From an uncultured Clostridia bacterium (GTDB lineage: Bacteria > Bacillota > Clostridia > Christensenellales > Pumilibacteraceae), in the NCBI GenBank assembly GCA_947627075.1, contig CANQUR010000015.1, positions 1 to 16,702 of the forward strand: a stretch of DNA of 16,702 nucleotides, written 5' to 3'. Below the pieces are notes generated by a model. The model was not told the origin of the DNA. It was given only the letters and a program-made list of their open reading frames with translations, and did no database searches. Of the stretch, positions 4,970 through 13,203 are shown piece after piece (position 1 is the stretch's first letter; every line of letters starts with the position of its first letter). A program made the position numbers and the translations under genes.

Positions 4970-7969
4970 TTATTCGGTGCGCAATGAGATCGCGGGATCC
5001 TTCTTTGCCGCGCTTCTTGACGGGATAAAGCCCGAGAACACGGTAAGTAGCACGCTTATGGCAACGAGTATCAAGGCGGCAAGAGGCGGCAACACGGCGC
5101 TCAACGAACTTATGCCCGTAAGCACATGAAGCAATAAATTGATGGGCAAGCATAAAATATACGTAAACAGTACGCCTATAAGTCCCGCCGCAAAGCCGAT
5201 TATTATGGTTTCGGCATTGAACATATGCGAAACGTCGCGCTTCGACGCTCCTATCGCGCGCAATATGCCTATCTCCTTTGTGCGCTCTTGTACCGATATG
5301 AGCGTTATCACTCCCACCATTATGGACGAAACAATGAGGGATATTGCCACAAACGCTATGAGCACATAGGTTATGGCGTCCACTATGGTCGTCACGGCAG
5401 TCATTACGAGTGCGACAAGATCGGTATATGTTATCTGTTGATCTTCGTCTACCGAAGCATTATAACGCTCGATCTCCTCGGCAATGACATCCTTGGATTC
5501 GAAGGTGCTTGCAAAGATATTTATAGCAATGGGCTTTTCGAGATCGACGTTGCCGAGCTTTGCGAGATTACCTTCGTAAGTCGCGTCGCTGAACTTCAAA
5601 ATCTCATCGTAATAAGTCGCAAAATTTTCGTCGGTGTGATTTTCGAAGTAAGCCGAAATTTCGCCTTCACGCTCCTCTTCCGACAAATTGTTAAGACGCC
5701 TTGATTGCGTGCTTTTGTAGGTAGCTTTGCCCGATTCGATCAACGAGGGGCGTATCATTTCCAAAAGCTGTTCGTCGGACATATTGTCGAGATAGCCTTT
5801 TAGCATTTCTTCACTTATACCCATTTGTTGTGCAAGCATGGACGCTATGGTCGCACGCATACGTTCGGAATCTATGGGATCACCGAACATCATCGTCATA
5901 AGAGCTTGAACGTTCTTTTCCACGCCTTCGGGATCGTCGATACAAAGCATTTCGGTATAAATATTCAACTTCTCTGTATCCGAAGCTTCGCTGTAATATT
6001 CATTGAAAAGCCTCTTTTTTTCGGCATTCGACAAAGAACTTGCGCTCGCTCCGAACGGAAGCCCCGTGAATATGTCTATCGTAGGGTCTTTTTTTTGAGC
6101 CTTTACGACATCGGAATTTTCCGACTCGTTTACTACATATTCGGTCAATTTTTTTGTATATGCTATGGCTCCGCTCAACATGTGCGCCGTCGCGTCCGCA
6201 TTGGGGCGAATGATCCCGCTTATGCGTATCTTTATTCCGTTGTTATAAAGCATACCGAGAGTGCCCTCGACTTCGCGCAAATCGGTCCAAGTGCCGTCGG
6301 GCAACATTTTATAGCATGATGAGTCCAAAATTATCGTGGTTTCGGTCCCGCAAATATCCTCATAGCTCCAATCGTTGTATTTGCCCGTATCCTCGACCTT
6401 TGCGCCGTCCTCTATCGCCTTTGCCACCGCGTCGATATAATCCTGCCCAATAAGACCGAGTGCATAAAGCGCGATATCGCTTATTTCGTTGTTGCCGTTC
6501 ATGATAAGCACAACTTCGTTATAATCGTTGGGCCAATCTCCGTATACGACGTCGTATTGATCCTTTATCAAGTCGTTTACAAGGTTGCCGTCATTGCCGG
6601 GAAGCATTTCTTGCCATATATCCATATTGAAATTGGCAAGCGACGCATAATATTGACCTGTGGAAGATTCGACGTTTTGCAAATAGATAGTAAGCAAATC
6701 TCGCATCAAATTGCCCACATCGGACTCTATTATTTCGCCGTCCACGTTCTTGGTATATGCTTTCAATTTCAAATCATATGTGTACTGCAAGCCCGCTATG
6801 GCGTCATGCAGTTTGCTGTCCTCATTTGCGACCTCGTCCTCCAAAAAGCTTTTGAATGAGCGCAAGTCGTTAGACTTTTGAGCCGAACCGGACACCATAT
6901 TTACAAGGTCGTATATCATCGATCGCTTATACACCTTATCATTGCCGTGATCGGGCTTTTCCTGCCTTGTTTCCATCATGTTGGAGACCATGGCAGTAAG
7001 GTCCATCGCAGTGGACTCGATGGTAAGAGGATAACTCGATAGAGTTTGTTGTTGGACCATATTTATATAATTAGTCGTGCCTTGCGACACGGCAAGAATG
7101 AGCGCTATGCCTATTATGCCTATACTGCCCGCAAATGCCGTAAGGAAAGTCCTGCCCTTTTTAGTAAAAAGGTTTGTGAGCGAAAGCTTGAAGGCAGTCC
7201 AAAAGGACATTGTGGATTTTTTCTTGTTCTTGTCTTTCTTTTCCTCTTTTTTGATTTCGTCCGCTTCGGCTTCCGCTCGAATTTCGCTGTCGTTGAGCGG
7301 AGCCGTATCGCCTATTATCTCGCCGTCCAGCATACGAATAATTCTCGACGAATATTGCTCGGCAAGGTCGGGATTGTGCGTGACCATAAGGACAAGTCTG
7401 TCCTTTGACACTTCTTTGAGTATCTCCATGACCTGAATGCTCGTTTCGGTATCCAGAGCGCCTGTGGGCTCGTCGGCAAGAATGATATCCGGATTGTTGA
7501 CGAGCGCACGAGCGATAGCCACTCTTTGCATTTGTCCGCCCGACATTTGATTTGGGCGTTTATTCATCTGCGCTTCCAGCCCTACCGCCTTTAACGCCTC
7601 GATCGCGCGTTCTCTTCGCTCCGCCTTGGACACGCCCGAGAGAGTAAGCGTCATTTCCACGTTCTGCAAGACCGTTTGGTGCGGTATAAGATAGTAGCTT
7701 TGAAACACGAAGCCTATGGAATGATTTCGATATGTATCCCAATCCCTATCTCCGTATTGCTTGGTGGATATTCCGTCTATAATGAGATCGCCGGAAGTGT
7801 ATTGATCCAAACCGCCTATTATGTTAAGTAGCGTCGTCTTTCCGCAACCGGACGGACCCAAAATAGATACGAACTCGCTGTTTCGGAATTTGAGATCTAT
7901 GCCTTTAAGGGCATGGACCGTATTATCGCCTACTACGTATTGCTTTGTGATTTGATTTAATTCGAGCAT
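4970..7969 (-). CDS. ABC transporter, fused ATPase and FtsX/MacB-type permease with large extracellular domain
   Basis: A 999-residue single-chain transporter half. The N-terminal ATPase has Walker A GPSGCGKT (38-45), Q-loop Gln90, signature MSGGQ (142-146), Walker B IILADE (162-167) and H-loop His198. A lysine-rich linker (about 239-252) leads to the first membrane helix (about 275-296). Then come about 550 extracellular residues, and three more helices (about 866-895, 920-945, 960-982) with the FtsX signature ERTKEIGILRAIGAS and a C-terminal SRSAAKKDP. MacB-type proteins are mechanotransmitters that export peptides or act on the envelope rather than move substrates through a pore. The extracellular part is about twice that of MacB. 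Start ATG has AAGGAG 5 nt upstream. The substrate is unknown; antimicrobial-peptide defence is one possibility. Confidence 0.92.
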   Translation of the reverse strand: MLELNQITKQYVVGDNTVHALKGIDLKFRNSEFVSILGPSGCGKTTLLNIIGGLDQYTSGDLIIDGISTKQYGDRDWDTYRNHSIGFVFQSYYLIPHQTVLQNVEMTLTLSGVSKAERRERAIEALKAVGLEAQMNKRPNQMSGGQMQRVAIARALVNNPDIILADEPTGALDTETSIQVMEILKEVSKDRLVLMVTHNPDLAEQYSSRIIRMLDGEIIGDTAPLNDSEIRAEAEADEIKKEEKKDKNKKKSTMSFWTAFKLSLTNLFTKKGRTFLTAFAGSIGIIGIALILAVSQGTTNYINMVQQQTLSSYPLTIESTAMDLTAMVSNMMETRQEKPDHGNDKVYKRSMIYDLVNMVSGSAQKSNDLRSFKSFLEDEVANEDSKLHDAIAGLQYTYDLKLKAYTKNVDGEIIESDVGNLMRDLLTIYLQNVESSTGQYYASLANFNMDIWQEMLPGNDGNLVNDLIKDQYDVVYGDWPNDYNEVVLIMNGNNEISDIALYALGLIGQDYIDAVAKAIEDGAKVEDTGKYNDWSYEDICGTETTIILDSSCYKMLPDGTWTDLREVEGTLGMLYNNGIKIRISGIIRPNADATAHMLSGAIAYTKKLTEYVVNESENSDVVKAQKKDPTIDIFTGLPFGASASSLSNAEKKRLFNEYYSEASDTEKLNIYTEMLCIDDPEGVEKNVQALMTMMFGDPIDSERMRATIASMLAQQMGISEEMLKGYLDNMSDEQLLEMIRPSLIESGKATYKSTQSRRLNNLSEEEREGEISAYFENHTDENFATYYDEILKFSDATYEGNLAKLGNVDLEKPIAINIFASTFESKDVIAEEIERYNASVDEDQQITYTDLVALVMTAVTTIVDAITYVLIAFVAISLIVSSIMVGVITLISVQERTKEIGILRAIGASKRDVSHMFNAETIIIGFAAGLIGVLFTYILCLPINLLLHVLTGISSLSAVLPPLAALILVAISVLLTVFSGFIPSRSAAKKDPAISLRTE

Positions 7970-8026
7970 ATCTTCTCCTTGCAGATAGTTGAATTTCCTA
8001 TACCCATTATGATTTTTTTCGAGTAG

Positions 8027-8055
8027 ATAATATCATATTATGTGCTATTTTACAA
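8027..8055 (-). promoter_or_regulatory. Promoter of the ABC transporter gene
   Basis: Minus-strand TTGTAA (8050-8055) and TATTAT (8027-8032) have a 17-bp spacer, and TGA precedes the -10 as an extended -10. The start site would be near 8020, with a leader of about 50 nt that carries AAGGAG before the ATG. The gap 8056-8167 upstream shows no gene. Confidence 0.65.
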
Positions 8056-8167
8056 TTGTTTTAGCCTTGATTTTGGCTTTTTGCAAATATTTCATTTTTG
8101 TGTCAAATTCTTTCGACAAATACTTTTTTTGACAGATCGCGTTTCGACCTTTATCTCGGTCTTACGA

Positions 8168-8197
8168 CAAAAGCCGCCTTGATAAAAGCGGCTTTTG
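8168..8197 (-). terminator. Intrinsic terminator of the Fe-S operon
   Basis: A perfect 10-bp stem, CAAAAGCCGC (8168-8177) with GCGGCTTTTG (8188-8197), and a 10-nt loop. On the minus strand the stem itself ends in TTTTG. It lies 25 bases past the stop of the 58-residue gene, which places that gene as the last of the operon. Confidence 0.72.
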
Positions 8198-8222
8198 CCT
8201 TTTTAAGTAAGTTTTTATGGAT

Positions 8223-8399
8223 TTACTGTTGTTGCTCTTCGCCGCCTTGGCAACCGCAATTGCAACTACCCGAAAAAGACGACTCGGCTTTCGACTTTAT
8301 GTCGTCGACTATTTTTTCTGCCTTCGGGCACATTTTTACCAAAAACATACCGCCTACAAGTCCCAAGCCTGCACCTAACATAAAAGCGCCTTTTAACAT
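8223..8399 (-). CDS. Small membrane protein with cysteine-rich tail, last gene of the Fe-S operon
   Basis: A 58-residue product, clearly a real gene: AGGAGG lies 5 nt before the ATG, and a terminator follows the stop. Residues 3-22 form one glycine-rich hydrophobic segment (KGAFMLGAGLGLVGGMFLV), a likely membrane helix. Next is a charged, helix-forming stretch (CPKAEKIVDDIKSKAES, 24-40), then a tail SCNCGCQGG with three cysteines (46, 48, 50) and a Glu/Gln end. The layout recalls YtxH-like small membrane proteins, but I do not recognise a family. It lies 75 nt after the nifU stop with no clear promoter between, so it is probably co-transcribed with iscR-nifS-nifU. The tail might bind a metal or cluster; that is inference only. 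Confidence 0.85.
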   Translation of the reverse strand: MLKGAFMLGAGLGLVGGMFLVKMCPKAEKIVDDIKSKAESSFSGSCNCGCQGGEEQQQ

Positions 8400-8474
8400 A
8401 ATGACCTCCTTTTTATGTTATTATTCCGCATTGCGAAACAATTATGTGTAGGCTCGACTGTAAAAAGCTGACAA

Positions 8475-8864
8475 TTATACCTTATTCTTTTTGTTTTTAT
8501 ATTCGGTAAGATAATTGTTTATTGCTTCCTTTATCGCTTCCTCGGCAAGTACCGAGCAATGAAGCTTTTGCGGCGGGAGCCCTCCGAGTTCGTCGATGAC
8601 CTGCTTGTTTGTGAGCTTTAACGCCTCTTCGACCGTTTTGCCCTTTATCATGGTGGTGGCTACCGACGACGTGGCTATGGCTGCGGCGCAACCGAAAGTC
8701 TGAAAGCTGACGTCCTCTATTACGTCGTTTTCGTTTATCTTCATAAATATTTTCATAATATCGCCGCAAACGGCGTTGCCCACCGTGCCGACGGCGTTGG
8801 CGTCTTTGAGTTCGCCTACGTTTTGCGGATTGGAAAATTCCTTTACTACTCTGTCGTTATACAT
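8475..8864 (-). CDS. nifU: NifU/IscU-like Fe-S cluster scaffold protein
   Basis: A 129-residue scaffold of the IscU/NifU N-terminal type, the platform on which NifS-derived sulfur and iron form a [2Fe-2S] cluster. The three cluster cysteines are present: C33 in AVCGDIMK, with the adjacent D35; C59 in TFGCAAAIATSS; and C103 in QKLHCSVLAE. The start overlaps the nifS stop by one base (TAATG), and its GGAGGT binding site is inside the last nifS codons, so the pair is translationally coupled. The C-terminal Lys/Asn-rich end is not conserved in the family. Confidence 0.96.
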   Translation of the reverse strand: MYNDRVVKEFSNPQNVGELKDANAVGTVGNAVCGDIMKIFMKINENDVIEDVSFQTFGCAAAIATSSVATTMIKGKTVEEALKLTNKQVIDELGGLPPQKLHCSVLAEEAIKEAINNYLTEYKNKKNKV

Positions 8865-10042
8865 TATTTTTTACCTCCGATAAATTCTGCATATAGCGGC
8901 GACATATTGCGTAACTTGCTTACCGCCTTTATCAAGCTGTCAAGCACGTAATCGACGTCCTCTTTTGTCGTGTCCTTTCCGAACGAAAACCTTATAGAAC
9001 CGTGCGCCTTCTCGACGGGTAGCCCCGTTGCAAGCAAAACGTGCGACGGTTCGAGAGAGCCCGACGAGCAAGCCGAACCAGACGAGCAAGCTATGCCGTT
9101 TAAGTCGAGCGTAAGCAACAGCGATTCTCCCTCGATAAACTCAAAGGCAAAGTTTGCGTTTTGCGGAAGCCTCCTCTCTCTGTCGCCGTTATACACGACA
9201 TGGGGAATGTTCTTTTCCACGCCCGCCACGAAATAGTCGCGAAGTTCCTTTATGTGCTTATAGTTTTTGTCGAGATTTGCGAGCGCGTCCTCGAGCGCCT
9301 TGCTTATGCCCACTACCGAGGGCACGTTAGTCGTTCCGCCTCGACGGGTACGCTCTTGATGTCCGCCCGCTATGAGCTTATCGGGCTTGACGCCGCTCTT
9401 TATATATAGCACTCCTATGCCCTTTGGTCCGTAAAACTTATGACCGGAAAACGACATAAGGTCGACTCCGAGCTCATTCACGTCCACGGGTATAGAGCCT
9501 ATCGCTTGCACGGCGTCGGTATGAAATATCGCTCCGTGACGATGCGCTATTTCGCAAAGCTCCTTTATGGGCTGTATCGTTCCTATCTCATTGTTTGCGA
9601 GCATGACGCTGACGATAGAGGTTTCGTCGTCGATGACCTCTTCGAGATACTCCGGTCTGACGATGCCGTTATTGTCGCACGGCAAATATGTGACCTTATA
9701 ACCCTCTTGTTCGAGTTGAGCGCACGAGGATATTATTGCGGCGTGTTCGATCTTCGATGTGATTATATGCTTTCCTTTCGAGCTGTATGCCGAAGCACAA
9801 CCTTTGAGCGCCCAATTGTCCGATTCGGTGCCGCCCGAGGTAAAATATATCTCGGTAGGCTTGACGCCCAACAGTTCGGCAATCTTTCTTCTTGCAGAGT
9901 CAACGGCATACGCGCCCTCTTGTCCGAACGCGTGCATACTGTTCGCATTGCCGAAATGCTCGGTAAAGTACGGCGTCATTGCTTCGAGCACCGACGGCGA
10001 AAGCGGAGTAGTCGCCGAATAATCCAAATAAATCCTTTTCAT
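8864..10042 (-). CDS. nifS: Cysteine desulfurase NifS/IscS family
   Basis: A 392-residue class V PLP enzyme that takes sulfur from cysteine and hands it to the scaffold protein. It has the YLDYSATTPLSP start (5-16), His100 that stacks on PLP, Asp177 in HTDAVQ, PLP Lys202 in SGHKFYGPKG, and the catalytic Cys325 in SACSSGSLEPSHVL. The long loop ending in SGSLEPSHVL is the group I (IscS/NifS) form rather than SufS. It starts 10 nt after the regulator stop codon and ends in the NifU start, so iscR-nifS-nifU is one operon. Products will serve Fe-S enzymes such as the MtaB encoded further right. Confidence 0.97.
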   Translation of the reverse strand: MKRIYLDYSATTPLSPSVLEAMTPYFTEHFGNANSMHAFGQEGAYAVDSARRKIAELLGVKPTEIYFTSGGTESDNWALKGCASAYSSKGKHIITSKIEHAAIISSCAQLEQEGYKVTYLPCDNNGIVRPEYLEEVIDDETSIVSVMLANNEIGTIQPIKELCEIAHRHGAIFHTDAVQAIGSIPVDVNELGVDLMSFSGHKFYGPKGIGVLYIKSGVKPDKLIAGGHQERTRRGGTTNVPSVVGISKALEDALANLDKNYKHIKELRDYFVAGVEKNIPHVVYNGDRERRLPQNANFAFEFIEGESLLLTLDLNGIACSSGSACSSGSLEPSHVLLATGLPVEKAHGSIRFSFGKDTTKEDVDYVLDSLIKAVSKLRNMSPLYAEFIGGKK

Positions 10043-10052
10043 AAAGTGACCT

Positions 10053-10448
10053 CTAATAACATTTATAATCGTCTATCATATCTTTGAGAGTGAGGGAATC
10101 GAGAAGCTTATCCATTTCGTCGAATAGTCTTATGAATATCCTTCGATTTGGGCAATAGTCGTCGCTACATTCGCCGTTTACGCACCCTAATTCGAAATGA
10201 TCGTTCACCGCCACCAAAATATCCTTGATAGATATTTCCTCGGCAGGTCTTGAAAGCACATAACCGCCGCTCGCGCCTCGAGTGCTGTCCACGACGCCTC
10301 CCCTTTTTAACATTCCGAGAAGCTGTTCGAGATATTTTTGACTCAATCCCGTTTGCTTTACGAGCGTAGTGAGCGAAATGGTTTCGTCCGCTATCGCGAT
10401 AAGGAAGCAAAGTCTGAGTCCATAGTTGGCTCTTGTGGAAAACTTCAT
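10053..10448 (-). CDS. iscR: Rrf2-family Fe-S biogenesis regulator (IscR-like)
   Basis: A 131-residue Rrf2 protein. The winged helix-turn-helix covers MKFSTRANYGLRL through LSQKYLEQLLGMLKRGG and the RGASGGYVLSRP wing (57-68). Three cysteines, C89, C94 and C99 in a CX4CX4C arrangement, match the cluster-binding loop of IscR (which has CX5CX5C), so the protein probably carries a [2Fe-2S] cluster and reads cluster status. It is first in the operon with nifS and nifU, and its own promoter has a loose dyad over the -10, consistent with feedback repression. CymR is the main alternative within the family, but CymR lacks these cysteines. Confidence 0.93.
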   Translation of the reverse strand: MKFSTRANYGLRLCFLIAIADETISLTTLVKQTGLSQKYLEQLLGMLKRGGVVDSTRGASGGYVLSRPAEEISIKDILVAVNDHFELGCVNGECSDDYCPNRRIFIRLFDEMDKLLDSLTLKDMIDDYKCY

Positions 10449-10477
10449 AATTCCTACTCTTTTACTATGATATCCAC

Positions 10478-10506
10478 ATTATACTATTGTTTGCCTATAT
10501 TGTCAA
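10478..10506 (-). promoter_or_regulatory. iscR-nifS-nifU promoter
   Basis: A full consensus promoter on the minus strand: TTGACA (10501-10506), 17-bp spacer, TATAAT (10478-10483). An imperfect dyad, TATGAT-N6-ATTATA (10466-10483), covers the -10 and is a candidate Rrf2 operator. A perfect promoter of this kind normally needs a repressor, which the first gene can supply. Confidence 0.9.
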
Positions 10507-10560
10507 CGATATTTATCCTTATTTATAAAATTTCGGCGTGATTTTATTTTGAAATTTATG

Positions 10561-10590
10561 AAAAAACCTCAAAGACAGCGATCTTTGAGG
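10561..10590 (-). terminator. Intrinsic terminator of rpsU
   Basis: A perfect 9-bp stem (10567-10575 with 10582-10590) and a 6-nt loop. On the minus strand it is followed by six T (10561-10566). It starts 8 bases after the rpsU stop codon. A T run on the other side could let it work in both directions. Confidence 0.9.
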
Positions 10591-10597
10591 TGATTTT

Positions 10598-10774
10598 TTA
10601 GTTTTTAGATCTTTTGCGAGCCTGTTCGGACTTCTTCTTTCTTCTTACGGACGGTTTTTCGTAAAATTCCTTACGACGAAGGTCGCCCATAATGTTGTCC
10701 TTTTGGCACTTTCTCTTAAAACGTTTGAGCGCGCTGTCAAGAGATTCGTTTTCGCCAACCTTGATATAAGACAT
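10598..10774 (-). CDS. rpsU: 30S ribosomal protein S21 (bS21)
   Basis: A 58-residue basic protein: MSYIKVGENESLDSALKRFKR start, QKDNIMGDLRRKEFYEKPS in the middle and a Lys/Arg-rich end (RRKKKSEQARKRSKN). This is the complete Firmicute-type S21, which sits near the anti-Shine-Dalgarno end of 16S rRNA. AGGCGG lies about 11 nt before the ATG. It is placed downstream of mtaB and the HIT gene, the position it also holds in Bacillus, but here it has a promoter and a terminator of its own. Confidence 0.97.
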   Translation of the reverse strand: MSYIKVGENESLDSALKRFKRKCQKDNIMGDLRRKEFYEKPSVRRKKKSEQARKRSKN

Positions 10775-10818
10775 CTATTTACACCGCCTTTGCTACAATA
10801 GCTTGAATTTCTTTAAGT

Positions 10819-10847
10819 ATTATAAAGAAAGGGCTTTGATTTGTCAA
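10819..10847 (-). promoter_or_regulatory. rpsU promoter
   Basis: Full consensus on the minus strand: TTGACA (10842-10847), 17-bp spacer, TATAAT (10819-10824). An inverted repeat CAAACGA/TCGTTTG (10845-10851 and 10860-10866) overlaps the -35. The rest of 10775-10919 has no gene and no clear terminator for the upstream operon. Confidence 0.88.
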
Positions 10848-10919
10848 ACGATTTTGCGGTCGTTTGCAAAAAATTTACAACGAAAATTTCTCCTCGGATA
10901 TTTTCGCCCGGCTAATGTA

Positions 10920-11252
10920 TCAAAGCGGAAGTTTTTCGCCACCAAGAATGTGGATATGCAAATGAAAAACTGTCTGTCCCCCGTCGTCGCCTTGATTGAT
11001 GATGATACGATACCCGTTGTCGAGCCCCAACTGATGTGCGAGAGTCGGGATCTTGGCAAGCGCCCTGCCGAGCATTGCCTCGTCATCCTGCGTCATATCG
11101 GAAAGAAGTTTGAAATGCTTTTTCGGGATCATAAGATAGTGACACTTCGCTTTTGGCTCGATGTCGCGAATGACGAAAACTTCGTCGTCCTCATACAGCT
11201 TCGGAGACGGAATAATACCGTCGCGGATCTTACAAAAAATACAATCGTTCAT
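10920..11252 (-). CDS. HIT-family (HinT-like) nucleotide hydrolase
   Basis: A 110-residue histidine-triad protein. The triad HLHIHIL (97-103) follows the GGQTVFH segment, and an N-terminal C4-x2-C7 pair with His46 and the triad region is a likely zinc site, as in many bacterial HinT-like proteins. These enzymes hydrolyse AMP-linked phosphoramidates and similar nucleotides. The ATG overlaps the mtaB stop by 4 nt (ATGA), so it is the last gene of the dnaK operon. A HIT gene at this place between mtaB and rpsU is seen in various Clostridia. Its natural substrate is not known. Confidence 0.95.
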   Translation of the reverse strand: MNDCIFCKIRDGIIPSPKLYEDDEVFVIRDIEPKAKCHYLMIPKKHFKLLSDMTQDDEAMLGRALAKIPTLAHQLGLDNGYRIIINQGDDGGQTVFHLHIHILGGEKLPL

Positions 11253-12499
11253 AATATTTCTCCTTTTATGCCGTCAAGATACGGCTCTGCAAGTTTTACC
11301 TTGCCCATTTCGCCCGGTCTTAACGACGAATATACTTTTATATAGTTGGACGTGAAGCCTTCGCTCATGTCGTCCTTTTGGGTTTCGGCATAGACCTCGG
11401 CGATCCGTCCCATATTCTTTTTGATAAATTCGGATTTCAATTCGGCGCCCAGCGCTATGAGTTCTGCCGCGCGTTCGTTCCTTATGCGCTTTGGTATTTG
11501 CTTAAATTTGAACGCGGCAGTCCCCTCGCGTTCCGAATACGGAAATACGTGGATAGCGGCAAACTTTGCTTTCTTCGCCGCTTCCATCGTAAGGCGATGA
11601 TCCTCCTCGGTTTCTGTCGGAAAGCCGGCTATTATATCGGTGGTGATCGCCGCATACGGAAAATATTCGTAAATCATTTCAGTCTTACGCAAATATTCCT
11701 CGGATGTATAATGGCGATTCATGCTTTTGAGCACCTGCGTAGAACCGCTTTGAAGCGAAAGATGAAAATAATCGCAAAAGCCGCTTTTCTTCATTGCCGC
11801 AAGAAGCGCTTCGTCGATGACCTCGCATTCGAGTGAACTCAATCTCTTGCGTGCGGGCACATCCTTCAACGCATAGACAAGCTCGGCAAGTCCGCCGCCG
11901 TCGGTGTGAAAATCGGAAACATTTATGCCCGTAAGAATGATCTCCTTACTATGGCGCGACACTTCGATCGCTTCCTTAACTATGCTGTCGACGCTTCGAG
12001 AGCGACTTCTGCCGCGAAGATAGGGTATGCGACAATATGAGCAAAAGTTATTACAGCCGTCCTGTACCTTGATATATCCGCGCGTCTTTGTACTTGCCGG
12101 AAATAGGTTATCCTCGTACTTTTTTGGCAATTCAACGCCATAAAAGCGATCTTTATCGTTATTTATGTCTGACATAAACCGCTTTACGGCTTCTATTTTG
12201 CCCGCGGTACCGCTCACAGCCGTAACTTTTTCATTGGCTAAATATCTATCGGGCATATTCTGACTGCTGCAACCGAGCACAAGTATTTTAGCTTCGCGAT
12301 TGAATTTTGTAAGTCGCTCCACCGCCTGTCTTGATTTTTTATCCGCCTCCGCCGTGACCGAACAGGTATTGAGGATATATACGTCGGCATATTCGGGCTT
12401 ATCGGAGGTTTCGTATCCCATGCCACTCAAAAGGTTCATTATTGCCTGTCCTTCATAGGCATTGACCTTGCATCCGAGCGAAAAAACCACTGCCTTCAT
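11249..12499 (-). CDS. mtaB: tRNA threonylcarbamoyladenosine methylthiotransferase MtaB
   Basis: A 416-residue radical SAM methylthiotransferase that converts t6A37 to ms2t6A37 in tRNAs reading ANN codons. The first cluster is held by C10 (LGCKVNAYE), C46 (NTCSV) and C77 (LGCSSQ). The radical SAM cluster is C149-x3-C153-x2-C156 in DGCNNFCSYC, followed by RIPYLRGRSRSR. The GCKVN form of the first motif separates MtaB from MiaB and RimO. The C-terminal TRAM-like domain spans the end. The start at 12499 gives the usual MKAVVFSLGC beginning and a 4-nt overlap with rsmE; the frame is open 16 codons further, inside rsmE. It also overlaps the HIT gene by 4 nt. Confidence 0.95.
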   Translation of the reverse strand: MKAVVFSLGCKVNAYEGQAIMNLLSGMGYETSDKPEYADVYILNTCSVTAEADKKSRQAVERLTKFNREAKILVLGCSSQNMPDRYLANEKVTAVSGTAGKIEAVKRFMSDINNDKDRFYGVELPKKYEDNLFPASTKTRGYIKVQDGCNNFCSYCRIPYLRGRSRSRSVDSIVKEAIEVSRHSKEIILTGINVSDFHTDGGGLAELVYALKDVPARKRLSSLECEVIDEALLAAMKKSGFCDYFHLSLQSGSTQVLKSMNRHYTSEEYLRKTEMIYEYFPYAAITTDIIAGFPTETEEDHRLTMEAAKKAKFAAIHVFPYSEREGTAAFKFKQIPKRIRNERAAELIALGAELKSEFIKKNMGRIAEVYAETQKDDMSEGFTSNYIKVYSSLRPGEMGKVKLAEPYLDGIKGEIL

Positions 12500-13203
12500 T
12501 TCAGCTCTCCATTTTCGTACATGGCAAGCGCTACAGCCGTGACGCAAGCCGTTTCGGCGCGCAAGATACGCTTTCCAAGACCAACGGGACCAATGCCTGC
12601 AGCGATCAATTCCGCCGCTTCGCGATCGCTGAATCCGCCCTCGCTACCTATTATTATTGCCGTACTGCCGCCGGACTTTATTCCTTCCGAAAATGTTTTC
12701 CCGCCCTTTTCATATAGGAACAACACATTATCGTAAGACTTTACAAGCGTCTGCATTTGTTCAAAATCTATCGGCTCGAAAACAGTTGGGATCTTTCCTC
12801 TGCCGCATTGTTGAGCCGCCTCTTTGCATATCTTATTCAGCCGATCTATCCTCAAAGACTCTTTTTTTACCTGAACGTGATCGGACATAAACGGATGAAT
12901 GGAATTTACTCCCAGTTCGGTACACTTTTGCGCTACCCATTCGAGTTTATCCGCTTTCAGCATGGCGACGAACAAATCGACCTTTATTTTCGGTTCCGCG
13001 TCGCATTCTCTTTTATCCAAAAACCGAAGCCTTGTTGAGCTTCGGTCTATTCCGACTATTTCGTAATCATAGTCATAGCCGTCCCCGTCGCAAAGCGTCA
13101 ATCTGTCGCCGACGCGCGCGCGTAAAACGACAGACACATGAGCATGATCGTCGCCCGTAAGGACATTGCTTTCATCTATTTTATCTACAAAAATTTTTCT
13201 CAT
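12496..13203 (-). CDS. rsmE: 16S rRNA m3U1498 methyltransferase RsmE
   Basis: A 235-residue SPOUT-class enzyme that methylates U1498 of 16S rRNA. The N-terminal PUA-like part includes DDHAHVSVVLRARVGD (18-33). The SPOUT knot shows KLEWVAQKCTELGV, IIIGSEGGFSDREA and LGKRILRAETA, which bind S-adenosylmethionine. The start MRKIFVDK at 13203 is chosen because it is the family N-terminus and overlaps the prmA stop as ATGA; eight more codons are open upstream. It sits between prmA and mtaB as in Bacillus (yqeT-yqeU-yqeV). Confidence 0.95.
   Translation of the reverse strand: MRKIFVDKIDESNVLTGDDHAHVSVVLRARVGDRLTLCDGDGYDYDYEIVGIDRSSTRLRFLDKRECDAEPKIKVDLFVAMLKADKLEWVAQKCTELGVNSIHPFMSDHVQVKKESLRIDRLNKICKEAAQQCGRGKIPTVFEPIDFEQMQTLVKSYDNVLFLYEKGGKTFSEGIKSGGSTAIIIGSEGGFSDREAAELIAAGIGPVGLGKRILRAETACVTAVALAMYENGELK

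Noticed and set aside
8056..8075. AGCC/GGCT hairpin with trailing T on the plus strand upstream of the ABC gene
   Set aside because: Stem of about four pairs with no plus-strand gene to terminate; likely chance in AT-rich DNA.
8400..8474. Separate promoter for the 58-residue gene
   Set aside because: TTGTCA is present, but only a poor TACACA fits as -10 at 18 bp; co-transcription with nifU is simpler.
12500..12547. Upstream start for mtaB (MRHGCSACH...)
   Set aside because: It lies inside rsmE, adds non-family residues and loses the ATGA overlap that marks the true start.
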